Shown one piece after another: positions 51,459-60,063 of a DNA stretch of 64,000 bases. The notes under the pieces are model-generated. The model saw only the letters and a program-made list of their open reading frames with translations, was not told the DNA's origin and made no database searches. Every line of letters starts with the position of its first letter. The first letter of the stretch is position 1. The stretch lies in contig CAVPUA010000001.1 of NCBI GenBank assembly GCA_963708805.1, positions 248,001 to 312,000 of the forward strand, read 5' to 3'. The position numbers and the translations under genes were made by a program. Origin of the DNA: CAVPUA01 sp963708805. Lineage in GTDB: Bacteria; Actinomycetota; Actinomycetes; Mycobacteriales; Jatrophihabitantaceae.

Positions 51459-52879
51459 CGAATCGTTCCTGGCCTGTCTCGACCGGCTCGACGCCGTGCT
51501 CGACGAACTGAGGACGCACGAACTCAGCGTCCTCGACCCCTCCGTGCTCTCGTTGGCGTTCCAGCGGCTGGAGACGCACTCGCGCCGCCGTGACTCCTTC
51601 GAGCACGCGCTGGTGGCCGAGATCGACAACCGCGCGATCCCGACCGAGGCCGGCTGCCGCTCGACCCAGGCCTATCTGCAGGCGTTGTCGAACATCGCTG
51701 CGGCCGATGCGAAGCAGCGCGTGGAATGCGCGCAGAACCTCGTCCCCGGACGGACGTTGACCGGCGAGAGCGTGCCGGCGATCTTCCCCGCGATCGCTCA
51801 GGCCGAGGCCGACGGTCTGCTGTCGCGAGCGCACGTCCGGGTGATCACCTCCACGATCGACCGACTGCCCCCTGCCGTCGCGGCCGAGTACGACCGCGCG
51901 ATCGAGGCGGTGCTGGTCGAGCAGGCACCCAAGTTCGACCCGCATCAGCTTGCTCGCTACGCGCGCCGGCTCGCTGTTCACCTTCGACCAGGACGGTGTC
52001 CTGGCCGATGAGGCCTACCGCGAACGCACTCGTCAGCTCACTGTGGCCCAGCGTCCTGACGGATCCGCGTTCGGCGACTTCGACCTCACCGCCCCGTGCG
52101 CCGAAGCTCTGCTCACGATGCTCGACTCCCTGGCCGCACCGCGCCCAGAGACCGACGGCGTCAAGGACGCCCGCTCCACCGGCCAGCGCAACCACGACGC
52201 GCTACTCGACGGCCTCAACCGGCTTCTGGTCGACGGCGGGCTGCCGAGCACCAACGGCGTGTCGGCCACGATCTTGCTGACGGTGACCGAAGAACAACTA
52301 CGCGAGCGCGCCGCCGAGGCCGAGGCCGACGCGGACGCGGACGGCGATCACGATCACGAGGCCCACCGCCCGGACGCGCGGCTGGTCCGCACCGGGCACG
52401 GCGCGCTGATCAGCCTCGCGATGGCGCTCAAGATCGCCACCGACGCCAACGTCATCCCGATCATCTTCACAGGCGCCCAAGAAATCGCCGCCTACGGCCA
52501 CACCCACCGCATCGCCAGCCAGAACCAGCGACTCGCCCTCATTGCCAGGGACAAGGGCTGCTCGTTCCCCGGCTGCACCATCCCGCCCGCCTGGTGTCAG
52601 ACCCACCACGTGAACGAGTTCCGCTTCACTCGACGAACCGGCGTCGACGATCTCGCGTTGTTGTGCGGCTATCACCACCGCATCTTCGAGAAACTCGGCT
52701 GGACCTGCGACATGATCAAAGGCTTCCCCCACTGGACACCACCACCCTGGATCGACCCCAACCAAGTCCCCGACGCAACACCGCCCACATCTGACGATCC
52801 TCAGCTGCGAGGGCGACACCAAAGTCAACCGGATCCGTCGAGTTCCGGGTGCTTCGCCGCGGCCGCGCGTCCTGCATGA
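51451..52879 (+). CDS. 13E12-repeat / DUF222 protein with C-terminal HNH nuclease domain, one frameshift
   Basis: Member of the mycobacterial 13E12 repeat family. The N-terminal DUF222 region includes VLSLAFQRLETHSRRRDSFE and LSRAHVRVITSTIDRLP. The C-terminal HNH motif is CSFPGCTIPPAWCQTHHVNE, then DDLALLCGYHHRIFEKLGW, with paired Cys and His ligands. One indel near 51968 splits it. GTG 51451 lies just past the promoter, implying a leaderless message, and the SOS box covers it, so DNA damage should induce it. Some mycobacterial 13E12 genes are LexA-controlled. The target of the nuclease is unknown. Confidence 0.88.
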
Positions 52880-52930
52880 TCAACTGCCGGTTATGGCCCC
52901 TCTGGGGGCCGAAAGTCGCAGACGATCATG
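52875..52930. repeat. dispersed palindromic element, copy 2
   Basis: CATGATCAACTGC (52875-52887) pairs with GCAGACGATCATG (52918-52930), with two mismatches, around a centre with GGCCCC...GGGGCC. It is the same element family as 44374-44425 and again lies at a gene 3' end, overlapping the 13E12 stop. Confidence 0.75.
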
Positions 52931-52933
52931 TCG

Positions 52934-52976
52934 ACGCCACGCCACGCCGACGCCACGCCACGCCACGCCACGCCAC
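52934..52976. repeat. CGCCA pentanucleotide tandem repeat
   Basis: About seven or eight copies of CGCCA, with one interrupting CGCCGA, lie directly after the palindromic element in the 179-bp gap between the 13E12 gene and the next small gene. The rest of the gap shows nothing else. Confidence 0.7.
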
Positions 52977-53058
52977 AGTGCCAGCAGCGCCTTCACGATG
53001 GCGCGGTTGATCGGATTGTTGGTCTCTATGATCCGACGTGCTTTGGCACCCTGTAGCG

Positions 53059-53307
53059 ATGACAGACGCTCGTGACCCGCATTCGATGTACCACGCCTCG
53101 CAACGCAATCCGAAAGGACCAGGCCAGGGTGATGTGCCCGCGCTATTACGTCGGGTCGCTGACATGGTCGAGGCGCTGGGCGAGGTCGAGGTGTACGACA
53201 TCACTTTCACCTCGATCGCGACCGTTGATGAGAACGACATTGCGATGACCGTCTATTACGACCGTCAAAACTCACCGCCCACGATGACGATCGCTCGCTC
53301 CGAATAG
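53059..53307 (+). CDS. small conserved hypothetical protein
   Basis: An 82-residue soluble protein. The C-terminal two thirds (VPALLRRVADMVEALGEVEV, then YDITFTSIATVDENDIAMTV) have an alternating helix-strand pattern compatible with a small alpha/beta domain. ATG 53059 has no strong ribosome binding site; GTAGCGAT precedes it. I do not recognise the family. Codon use is slightly lower in GC than the neighbours. It stands alone between the repeat region and a membrane protein. Confidence 0.6.
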   Translation: MTDARDPHSMYHASQRNPKGPGQGDVPALLRRVADMVEALGEVEVYDITFTSIATVDENDIAMTVYYDRQNSPPTMTIARSE

Positions 53308-53431
53308 GCCTAAGACACCTGAGTCACATCCGGAAATGCCGCGGGGAGCGCGCGTCTTTATTGGTCCGTTGCAAGAGCCCGCGGATGGCGCTCAAGCGGG
53401 ATCTCGGCGTGACGCATCTAGGCTGCGAAAC

Positions 53432-54456
53432 ATGACCGAAGCTGACGACTCAGACAGCGCACCGCGCGATGTTCGCGCCTTGGTCCGCTTCGACTTGTTC
53501 CTGTTCACCGCCGTCGCGACCGTCCTGGTCATCCGCAGCGCGCTGGCGGTCACCGGCTACCCGCAGGTCGGCAGCGGCGGGCTGCACATCGCGCACGTGC
53601 TGTGGGGCGGTCTGCTCATGGCGATCGCGATCGTGCTGGTCGAGATCCTGCCCGGTTCGAAGGTCCGCGCGCGGGCGGCGTTCATCGGCGGCATCGGCTT
53701 CGGCCTGTTCATCGACGAGGTCGGCAAGTTCGTCACCAAGGACGTCAACTACTTCTTCAAGCCGGCGATCGCGATCATCTACTCGGTGTTCATCGCGTTC
53801 TACATCGTGGTGCGCGAGTTCGTGGCCCGCCGCCAGCTGACCGACCGGCGCCGGGTGGCGCTGGTGGCCGGCGCGGTCGCCGATCTCGCGCTCGGGCAGC
53901 TCAGCCGGGTCGATCGCGATCGTGTCGTTGCGACTGCTGGACGGCGTCGACGACCAGGCGCTGGCCGACCCGCTGCGGCAGGCCCTGAACGCCGAGCTGC
54001 CCAAGAACCGCTCGGCCGACGCCTGGATCACCGCCCACCTCGACCGGCTCGAACTCAGCCTGCAGAAGCGGCTGACCAAGTCGGTGTCCAAGCGCTTGTT
54101 GCTGGTCGCGTGCGCGATCATGGCGGCCGACGTCGTGCTGAGCGCGATCATCGCGATCGAACGGCCGGGCAAGGCGAGCACGCGCGAAACCCTGCTCGAC
54201 ACGGGACTGCCGGGCGTGGTGAGCGCGGTCTTGATCGTGTTCGCCGTCGTGCTACCTGCTGCGCGGTCACCTGCAGAAGGGCATGAACGTCCTCGAGTGG
54301 GCGATCGCCGTGCAGCTGCTGCTGACCCAGGTCGTCGTGTTCAACCGCGAGCAGTGGTCGGGGCTGGCCGGCTTCGGGGCGTCGCTGCTCGCCCTGTGGA
54401 CACTGCTGATCGTCCGGCGCGCGGCGGCCGCCACCCGCTCCGATCCGACCACCTAG
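53432..54456 (+). CDS. polytopic membrane protein, unknown function, frameshifted
   Basis: About 340 residues from ATG 53432. N-terminal helices: LVRFDLFLFTAVATVLVIRS, IAHVLWGGLLMAIAIVLVEI, AAFIGGIGFGLFIDEVGKFV and FKPAIAIIYSVFIAFYIVV. A cytoplasmic helical domain follows (DAWITAHLDRLELSLQKRLT), and then four C-terminal helices ending FGASLLALWTLLIVRRAAAA. Frame changes near 53907 and 54253 are taken as indels. It ends nine bases before the NamH-like gene and may be co-transcribed with it. I do not recognise a family. Confidence 0.65.
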
Positions 54457-54465
54457 GCTTGCCGG

Positions 54466-56094
54466 GTGCGAATTACCGGTCTGGGACATGCAAGCGCGCT
54501 GATCGAGACGACGGGCGGAACGATCCTGACCGACCCCTGGGTCAACCCGGCGTACTTCGGCTCGTGGTTCCCGTTCCCCGACAACTCGCAGCTCGACTGG
54601 GACGCGATCGGCCAGGCCGACTACCTGTTCGTCAGCCATCTGCACCACGACCACTTCGACCCGGAGAACCTGCGCAAGCACATCAGCAAGAAGACGACCG
54701 TGCTGCTGCCGGACTTCCCGACGTCCGAGCTCGAGGACGCCCTGCGCGAGATCGGCTTCACCTCGTTCGTGAAGCCGGAATCGGGGGAGGTGACGCAGCT
54801 CGACGGCCTCGAGATCATGATCCAGTCGCTGACGTCGCCCACGGACGGTCCGATCGGCGACTCGTCGCTGTGGGTGCGCGACGCGACGGCAACGCTGCTC
54901 AACCAGAACGACGCCCGTCCGTCCGAGCTGTCCGCGTTTCGCGAGCTCGGCCCGGTCGACGCCTATCTCATCCAGTTCTCGGGCGCGATCTGGTTCCCGA
55001 TGGTCTACGAGCTGCCCAAGCGCGCCAAGCAGGCGCTGGGCCTGACCAAGCGCGAGCGGCAGTTCGACCGGACGCTGCGCTACATCGAGGAGCTCGACGC
55101 GAAGTTCGTCTTCCCCACCGCCGGCCCGCCGTGCTTCCTCGACGACGAGCTGTGGGGCTTCAACGACATCTACGGCGACGAGTCGAACATCTTCCCCGAC
55201 CAGCAGGTGTACCTGGACTGGTTGCGCACCAAGGGTCATGACGAGGGACGGTTGCTGCTGCCGGGGTCGCTGGCCGATCTCGGGCGCGCGGACTGCCCGG
55301 TGATCCATCCGCTGCCCGAGGACGAGATCGAGCGGATCTTCACCCGCAAGGAGGAGTACCTTCGCGAGCTCCAGGCGCGCCGGATGCCTGAGGTGCAGGC
55401 TTTGAAGGCGACCTGGGCTCATCCCGAGATCGACGTGCTCGGTGAGCTCCAGCGCTGGTTCACTCCGCTGCTGCAGGAGTCCACCCACCTGGCCGCGGGG
55501 ATCGGTGGCGGCGTGCGGTTCACCGCCGAGGACGCCGAGCGGGGTGACGTGGACTTCATCGTCGACTTCGTGGCTCGCGAGGTGCGGCCCTACGTCGATG
55601 AGAAGGTGCGCTACCGGTTCCGGACCCGACGCGCCTATCTCGAACAGCTGGTGTTCGAGCACGAGATCGACTGGGTCAACTCGCTGTTCCTGTCGTGCCG
55701 CTTCTCCGCCCAGCGGATCGGTCCGTACAACGAGTTCGTCTACGTCTTCTTCAAGTGCCTGTCCGAAGAGCGGTTGCAGTACGCCGAGGGCTGGTTCGCC
55801 GAGCAGAACGAGGTCGAGGCAGCCGAGACGATCACCCTCGACGGCTGGGACGTCCAGCGTCGGTGCCCGCACCTGAAAGCTGATCTGTCGAGGTTCGGGG
55901 CTATCGAGGACGACGTCCTCACCTGTCAGATGCACGGCTGGAAGTGGCGGCTCACCGACGGCAAGTGCCTGACCAGCGTCGGGCACGACATCCGTTCCGC
56001 GCCGGCGGGCCTGCCCGTACCCGGTGAGCCGATCCCACCGGTGGAGCACCACGACCACCACGGCCAGCACGATTCCGAGTCGATCCTCGACTGA
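54466..56094 (+). CDS. namH: NamH-like MBL-fold plus Rieske protein (putative UDP-MurNAc hydroxylase)
   Basis: A 542-residue intact protein. The N-terminal metallo-beta-lactamase fold starts MRITGLGHASALIETTGGTI, has FVSHLHHDHFDPENLRKHIS and the distinctive NPAYFGSWFPFPDNSQLDWD. The C-terminal Rieske site is CPH-X17-CQMHGW near residues 466-488. This domain pair is that of NamH (Rv3818), which hydroxylates N-acetyl to N-glycolyl muramic acid in peptidoglycan precursors. A His-rich tail (VEHHDHHGQH) is extra. GTG 54466 is the start. The biochemical role is inferred from the domain pair and overall resemblance. Confidence 0.8.
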   Translation: MRITGLGHASALIETTGGTILTDPWVNPAYFGSWFPFPDNSQLDWDAIGQADYLFVSHLHHDHFDPENLRKHISKKTTVLLPDFPTSELEDALREIGFTSFVKPESGEVTQLDGLEIMIQSLTSPTDGPIGDSSLWVRDATATLLNQNDARPSELSAFRELGPVDAYLIQFSGAIWFPMVYELPKRAKQALGLTKRERQFDRTLRYIEELDAKFVFPTAGPPCFLDDELWGFNDIYGDESNIFPDQQVYLDWLRTKGHDEGRLLLPGSLADLGRADCPVIHPLPEDEIERIFTRKEEYLRELQARRMPEVQALKATWAHPEIDVLGELQRWFTPLLQESTHLAAGIGGGVRFTAEDAERGDVDFIVDFVAREVRPYVDEKVRYRFRTRRAYLEQLVFEHEIDWVNSLFLSCRFSAQRIGPYNEFVYVFFKCLSEERLQYAEGWFAEQNEVEAAETITLDGWDVQRRCPHLKADLSRFGAIEDDVLTCQMHGWKWRLTDGKCLTSVGHDIRSAPAGLPVPGEPIPPVEHHDHHGQHDSESILD

Positions 56095-56224
56095 GCGGGC
56101 CTGGGGTCGTCCGCGAATTCCGAGCCGAATTCGTGATTTGCCGCCATCCAGGGCATCTGAGCCGTATCGTTTGTCGGTCGGCCGGCGGTCATCGACCAAT
56201 AACTAAGGAAGGATGTTCATCCTG

Positions 56225-56770
56225 ATGGCGAAGGAAATCATCACCCGGCTCCTCGACGACCTGGACGGCTCACCGGCTACCAGGACGGTCGCGTTCGCGT
56301 GGGACGGAACGGCGTACGAGATCGATCTGAACGACGACAACTTCCAGAACTTCAGTGTCGCGATCGGTCCCTATGTCGCGGCCGCACGCACAGTGGCGAC
56401 GCCGGAGCGCGGTCGCGGCTCGCGGGCGTCCTCGACCGACAGGCGCCGCCTCGACGCGATACGCGCCTGGGCCAAGTCAGCCGGGCTGTCCGTCGCCGAT
56501 CGCGGTCGCATTCGGGCGTCCATCATTGCGGCCTATGACGATGCCCAGGCGGCTCTCGCCATGACCGGTGCGGCACCGCGGATGCCTCCCAGCACGAAGA
56601 AGCCGCCGACGAAGAAGAGCGGTACCCCGAGTAAGGCCGCGGCCGAGCGCCGGCGCATCCGGGAGGCCGTCGTCGACGCGTATGACGATGCCCAGGCGGC
56701 TCTCGCCAAGACCGGTGCCGCGCCGCGGATGCCCCCGCGGCCACGGAAGGCGCCGACCAAGAGCAGCTGA
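56225..56770 (+). CDS. lsr2: Lsr2-family nucleoid protein with duplicated C-terminal tail
   Basis: H-NS-like xenogeneic silencer. The N-terminal dimerisation domain reads VAFAWDGTAYEIDLNDDNFQ. The DNA-binding domain is AIRAWAKSAGLSVADRGRIR with the RGR minor-groove loop. Canonical Lsr2 ends just after AAYDDA. Here the chain continues with QAALAMTGAAPRMPPSTKKP, a basic linker, then a second copy of the final helix and tail (AYDDAQAALAKTGAAPRMPP). ATG 56225 follows AAGGAAGG. It is longer than the usual 110 residues (181). A paralogue of the main lsr2 is likely. Confidence 0.88.
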   Translation: MAKEIITRLLDDLDGSPATRTVAFAWDGTAYEIDLNDDNFQNFSVAIGPYVAAARTVATPERGRGSRASSTDRRRLDAIRAWAKSAGLSVADRGRIRASIIAAYDDAQAALAMTGAAPRMPPSTKKPPTKKSGTPSKAAAERRRIREAVVDAYDDAQAALAKTGAAPRMPPRPRKAPTKSS

Positions 56771-56824
56771 GTCGTCTCGGCCGGACCGTGGACGGGGCGG
56801 TGGCGAACGACCGGACGTCTCGCG

Positions 56825-57019
56825 CTAGAACTCGTCGCGGCCCCGGCGGCGTAGCGGGCGAGTCTCGGGTTGATCGCGTTCCTTCGAACATCTGGTACAG
56901 GCGCGGTACCCGCGACGTTCGAGCCAACCCGATTCCGGGTTCGGGTCGGGGAAGTCGACGAAGTTGTGCAACCCGATCCGGCACAACGCTCGGCGCCAGC
57001 CCCGGCGGATTCTCCCCAC
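56825..57019 (-). CDS. possible small zinc-ribbon-like protein
   Basis: A 64-residue frame with a CRIGLHNF...ACTRCSKERD arrangement, that is a Cys-X3-Leu-His followed by Cys-X2-Cys, as in small zinc-binding actinobacterial proteins. The only usable start is GTG 57019, two bases from the 3' end of the tRNA gene on the same strand. It would therefore need readthrough from the tRNA transcript or a later start. The composition is Arg-rich. A genuine gene is plausible but not proven. Confidence 0.4.
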   Translation of the reverse strand: MGRIRRGWRRALCRIGLHNFVDFPDPNPESGWLERRGYRACTRCSKERDQPETRPLRRRGRDEF

Positions 57020-57020
57020 G

Positions 57021-57093
57021 TGGGGCCGGAGGGATTCGAACCCTCACTGGACGGCACCTAAAGCCGTTGCCTCTGCCGTTGGGCTACGGCCCC
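57021..57093 (-). tRNA. tRNA with UAG anticodon, leucine-type anticodon arm but class I variable loop
   Basis: On the minus strand the acceptor arms GGGGCCG/CGGCCCC, the anticodon arm ACGGC-TTTAGGT-GCCGT, and the T arm GAGGG-TTCGAAT-CCCTC all pair. The anticodon is UAG (codon CUA) and the loop TTTAGGT with A73 matches bacterial tRNA-Leu(UAG). The variable loop is only five bases (CCAGT) rather than the long class II arm. CCA is not encoded. It is either an unusual leucine isoacceptor, a suppressor-like tRNA reading UAG-complementary CUA, or a pseudo-tRNA. Confidence 0.75.
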
Positions 57094-57138
57094 GCGCGGG
57101 CAAGCCTATCGATGCGGTCAGCCGGCGACCCAGCGACG

Positions 57139-57603
57139 CTAGACGGAGAGGTCGCGGCGCAGCTTGGCCACGTGGCCGGTGGCGCGGACGTTGTACTGCG
57201 CCTCGGCGATCTTGCCGGCCTCGTCGACGACGAACGTCGAGCGGATCACGCCCTGCACCTTCTTGCCGTACATCATCTTCTCGCCGTACGCGCCCCACGC
57301 CTCGAGCACCGAGCGCGACGGGTCGCCGAGCAGCGGGAAGGTCAACCCCTGCGCGTCCCGAAACGCCGCCAGCTTGGCCTGCTTGTCGGGCGAGATGCCG
57401 ATGACGTCGAAACCGGCGTCGTTCAGCGAGGCAAGGTTGTCGCGGAAATCGCAGGCCTCTTTGGTGCAGCCCGGAGTGGACGCGGCCGGATAGAAGTACA
57501 CGACGACCTTGCGTCCGCGGTAGTCCGACAGCGAGACGTCCTTGCCATCGGCGTCGGGCAGGGTGAACTCAGGAGCGGTGTCGCCCACGGTCAGTCGGGT
57601 CAT
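57139..57603 (-). CDS. bcp: thioredoxin-dependent peroxiredoxin (Bcp/PrxQ)
   Basis: A 154-residue atypical 2-Cys peroxiredoxin that reduces H2O2 and organic peroxides. LTVGDTAPEFTLPDADGKDV is the N-terminus. The peroxidatic and resolving cysteines are in YPAASTPGCTKEACDFRDNL. Later conserved residues are FPLLGDPSRSVLEAWGAYGE and VIRSTFVVDEAGKIA. It is divergent from the DUF3618 gene, an arrangement also found in Mycobacterium (Rv2520c-Rv2521). Confidence 0.96.
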   Translation of the reverse strand: MTRLTVGDTAPEFTLPDADGKDVSLSDYRGRKVVVYFYPAASTPGCTKEACDFRDNLASLNDAGFDVIGISPDKQAKLAAFRDAQGLTFPLLGDPSRSVLEAWGAYGEKMMYGKKVQGVIRSTFVVDEAGKIAEAQYNVRATGHVAKLRRDLSV

Positions 57604-57669
57604 GCCAGCGAGCGTACCGACGCGGCCACCCGGCTAAGGTGGCTGGCAACAGCAGGGAAGGGAGCGGGC

Positions 57670-57912
57670 GTGCCCGAGCGGTCACCGGAAGAGGTCCAGC
57701 GCGAGATCGAGCAGGCGCGCGACGCGCTGGCCGAGGCGGTCGATCAGCTGACGTACCGCACCAACCCCAAGCGTCTCGCCGACGAGACCAAGCAGACGCT
57801 GATCGCCAAGGCCCAGTCACCCGCAGGCAAGGCGGTGATCGCCGGCGTCGGCGTGCTGTTCGTCCTTGTGGTCGTTCGCGGGATCCGCGGCAAGAAGAAG
57901 GACAAGGACTAG
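57670..57912 (+). CDS. DUF3618 membrane-anchored protein
   Basis: An 80-residue protein starting at GTG 57670. The DUF3618 region is SPEEVQREIEQARDALAEAV, followed by DQLTYRTNPKRLADETKQTL. One C-terminal transmembrane helix (AVIAGVGVLFVLVVVRGIRG) and a lysine tail (KKKDKD) suggest an N-in protein with a short external tail or the reverse. It is adjacent to and divergent from bcp. The function is unknown. The stop overlaps the convergent pxpC stop. Confidence 0.9.
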   Translation: MPERSPEEVQREIEQARDALAEAVDQLTYRTNPKRLADETKQTLIAKAQSPAGKAVIAGVGVLFVLVVVRGIRGKKKDKD

Positions 57913-58730
57913 CCGAACCGCACCGAGTCGCCGGGGCGCAGTTGCCCCGCCCGGTCGAGGTCGGCCTCGCGAACCACCGCGATCACCGGGTAGCCGCCGG
58001 TCACCGGGGCGTCGGGACCGAGCAGGATCGGCCGGCCATCTGGAGGCACCTGCAGCGCACCGGGCAGCGTCGGTTCGCTGGGGAGTTCTCCTGTCCGCAG
58101 CCGGGGCAGCGGCGGCCCGTCGAGCCGCACGCCGACCCGGTCGGAGTCGGGGCGCACCGTCCACTCGGTCGAGCGCAGCCGATCGATGGCGGCGGGTGCG
58201 AACCAGTCCTCGCGCGGTCCGGGGACTACCCGCAGCGGCGAGCCCGGTTCCGGACGGACGGCGCTCGCCCCGTCGACGTCGGTGACCGGCAGCGGGCCGA
58301 TCGTCAGCCGGTCGCCCGCGGTGAGCCGCGCCGGACCGATACCGCTGAGCGAATCCGTGCTGCGCGAGCCCAGTGCGAGCGGCCCGGCGAGGCCGCCGCG
58401 GATCGCCAGATACGCCCGTACGCCGTCGATCGCCGGACCGACCGAGATCGTCACACCGGCCGGCAACGACCGCGCGCGTCCCCAGTCGAGATCACCGGCG
58501 CACAGGGCTCCCGTCAGGGCGACGGTGGCCGCGGCGAGCAGCCGGAAGGTCAACCCGCCGCCGAGCAGCTCCAGACCGGCGTCGGCATCGGAGTTGCCCA
58601 CCAGCCGGTTGGCCAATCGCAGGGCGGCGCGGTCGAACGCGCCGCTTCGGCCGACGCCGAGGTGCGCGTAGCCGGGCCGCCCGAGATCCTGCACGGTGGC
58701 CAGCGGGCCGGTCGCGACGATCTCGATCAT
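57909..58730 (-). CDS. pxpC: 5-oxoprolinase subunit PxpC (biotin-dependent carboxyltransferase fold)
   Basis: Third subunit of the prokaryotic ATP-dependent 5-oxoprolinase, which recycles pyroglutamate to glutamate. The 273-residue protein starts MIEIVATGPLATVQDLGRPG, then GVGRSGAFDRAALRLANRLV and RAYLAIRGGLAGPLALGSRS, and ends with GGYPVIAVVREADLDRAGQL, all typical of the AHS2 domain. It overlaps pxpB (ATGA). The order on the minus strand is pxpA-pxpB-pxpC, all coupled. Confidence 0.94.
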   Translation of the reverse strand: MIEIVATGPLATVQDLGRPGYAHLGVGRSGAFDRAALRLANRLVGNSDADAGLELLGGGLTFRLLAAATVALTGALCAGDLDWGRARSLPAGVTISVGPAIDGVRAYLAIRGGLAGPLALGSRSTDSLSGIGPARLTAGDRLTIGPLPVTDVDGASAVRPEPGSPLRVVPGPREDWFAPAAIDRLRSTEWTVRPDSDRVGVRLDGPPLPRLRTGELPSEPTLPGALQVPPDGRPILLGPDAPVTGGYPVIAVVREADLDRAGQLRPGDSVRFG

Positions 58731-59308
58731 GACGGCACGAACCTGACCCGCGCGCCGGGCACGAGTAGCGCGGGCGGGTCGCGGTCGAGATTCCAGAGCT
58801 CGGCGTCGGTGTGGCCGAGCAGCCGCCAGCCACCGGGCGAGGATCGCGGGTAGACGCCCGTGAACTCACCCGCCACGCCCACCGCCCCGGCCGGCACCGA
58901 CGTGCGGGGCGAGTCCAGACGCGGCTGGCGCAGTACGGCATCGAGCCCGCGCAGGTAGGCGAAGCCGGGAGCGAAGCCGCAGAAGGCCACCGTGTAGACC
59001 ACCGCGCAGTGCCGCTCGATCACCGCGGGAACCGGCAGCCCGGCCGTTGTCGCGACCAGGCCCAGATCCGCGCCGTCGTAGACGACGGGCAGCTCGACGA
59101 TCTCGCCGGCGGCCTCGGCTGCGTGCACAGGGGTCAGCGCCCTCAGCCGATCAAGATCGAAGCGGGCGGCGTCGAAGCGGATCAACAGCGTCTCGGCCGC
59201 GGGGACGATCTCGTCGACGCCGTCCAGGCGCTCGGCCGCGGCAGCCAGTCCGAGCACGTCGTCGGTCTCGATCAGCACCGCGCGGTCGCCGTACGGACGG
59301 ATGATCAT
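58727..59308 (-). CDS. pxpB: 5-oxoprolinase subunit PxpB (AHS1 domain)
   Basis: A 193-residue allophanate-hydrolase-subunit-1-type protein. It begins MIIRPYGDRAVLIETDDVLG and shows IVELPVVYDGADLGLVA, the conserved FCGFAPGFAYLRGLD and RTSVPAGAVGVAGEFTGVYP, then GGWRLLGHT. It overlaps pxpA at its start and pxpC at its end, so the three subunits are translationally coupled. Confidence 0.94.
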   Translation of the reverse strand: MIIRPYGDRAVLIETDDVLGLAAAAERLDGVDEIVPAAETLLIRFDAARFDLDRLRALTPVHAAEAAGEIVELPVVYDGADLGLVATTAGLPVPAVIERHCAVVYTVAFCGFAPGFAYLRGLDAVLRQPRLDSPRTSVPAGAVGVAGEFTGVYPRSSPGGWRLLGHTDAELWNLDRDPPALLVPGARVRFVPS

Positions 59309-60049
59309 TCGACGAACGGCCGCAACGGCCCATCGCCGAGCGCGGCCCGGACTGCCGCCGCCATGGCCACGGCGCCCGGGGTGTCGCCGTGCAGGCACAG
59401 CGACTGGGCGTCCACCTCGATCGGCCCGTCTGCGGTCAGGACGCGTCCGTCGCGCACGATCGACACCGCCTGCGCGACCACCTCGTCGGGGTCGGTCAGC
59501 ACCGCGCCGGGCTGCGATCGATCGACGAGCCGTCCGCTCGGTGTGTAGCGGCGATCGGCGAATGCCTCGTGAAAATAGGGGATTCCGGCGTCGAGGGCTA
59601 CTCGTTCCAGTCGGGACGACGGCAGGCCGAGCAACGGCAGGGCCGGGTCGTAGGCGACAACCGCATCGACGACGGCCCGAGCCTGGCCATCGTCGTCCAT
59701 TGCGGTGTTGTAGAGCGCGCCGTGCGGCTTGACGTAGCGCACCCGCGTTCCGGCCGCCCGGGCGAACGCGTCGAGCGCGCCGAGTTGATACAGCACATCG
59801 GCGCTCAGCTCGCCCGGCGGCGACGTCGATGCGACGGCGACCGAAACCAGCCAGGTCGCGATAGCCGACTTGCGCGCCGATCGCCACGCCCTTCGCGGCC
59901 GCCCGGGCACAGACGCGCCGCATGGTGACCGGGTCGCCGGCGTGGAAGCCGCAGGCGACGTTGGCGCTCGTGACGATGTCGAGCAGCGCGTCGTCGTCAC
60001 CGAGCCGCCAGACACCGAAGCCCTCACCCAGGTCGGCGTTGAGATCCAC
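59305..60049 (-). CDS. pxpA: 5-oxoprolinase subunit PxpA (LamB/YcsF), one frameshift
   Basis: LamB/YcsF-family subunit. The N-terminus is MDLNADLGEGFGVWRLGDDD, then ANVACGFHAGDPVTMRR and IGAQVGYRDLAGFGRRRIDV. After an indel near 59815 the chain continues VLYQLGALDAFARAAGTRVR, YVKPHGALYNTAM, EAFADRRYTPSGRLVDRSQP and SLCLHGDTPGAV. It starts with GTG at 60049 and lies 14 bp downstream of the P450 stop on the same strand, so the P450s and the oxoprolinase genes may form one long transcript. Confidence 0.92.
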
Positions 60050-60063
60050 TCGTAGATGATGAC

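Noticed and set aside
52934..52976. Tandem CGCCA repeats as a CRISPR array
   Set aside because: The unit is five bases with no spacers and no cas genes are in the window.
57014..57025. 12-bp palindrome CCCCACGTGGGG at the tRNA 3' end
   Set aside because: Half of it is the tRNA acceptor strand, and the match probably arises by chance from the GC-rich acceptor.
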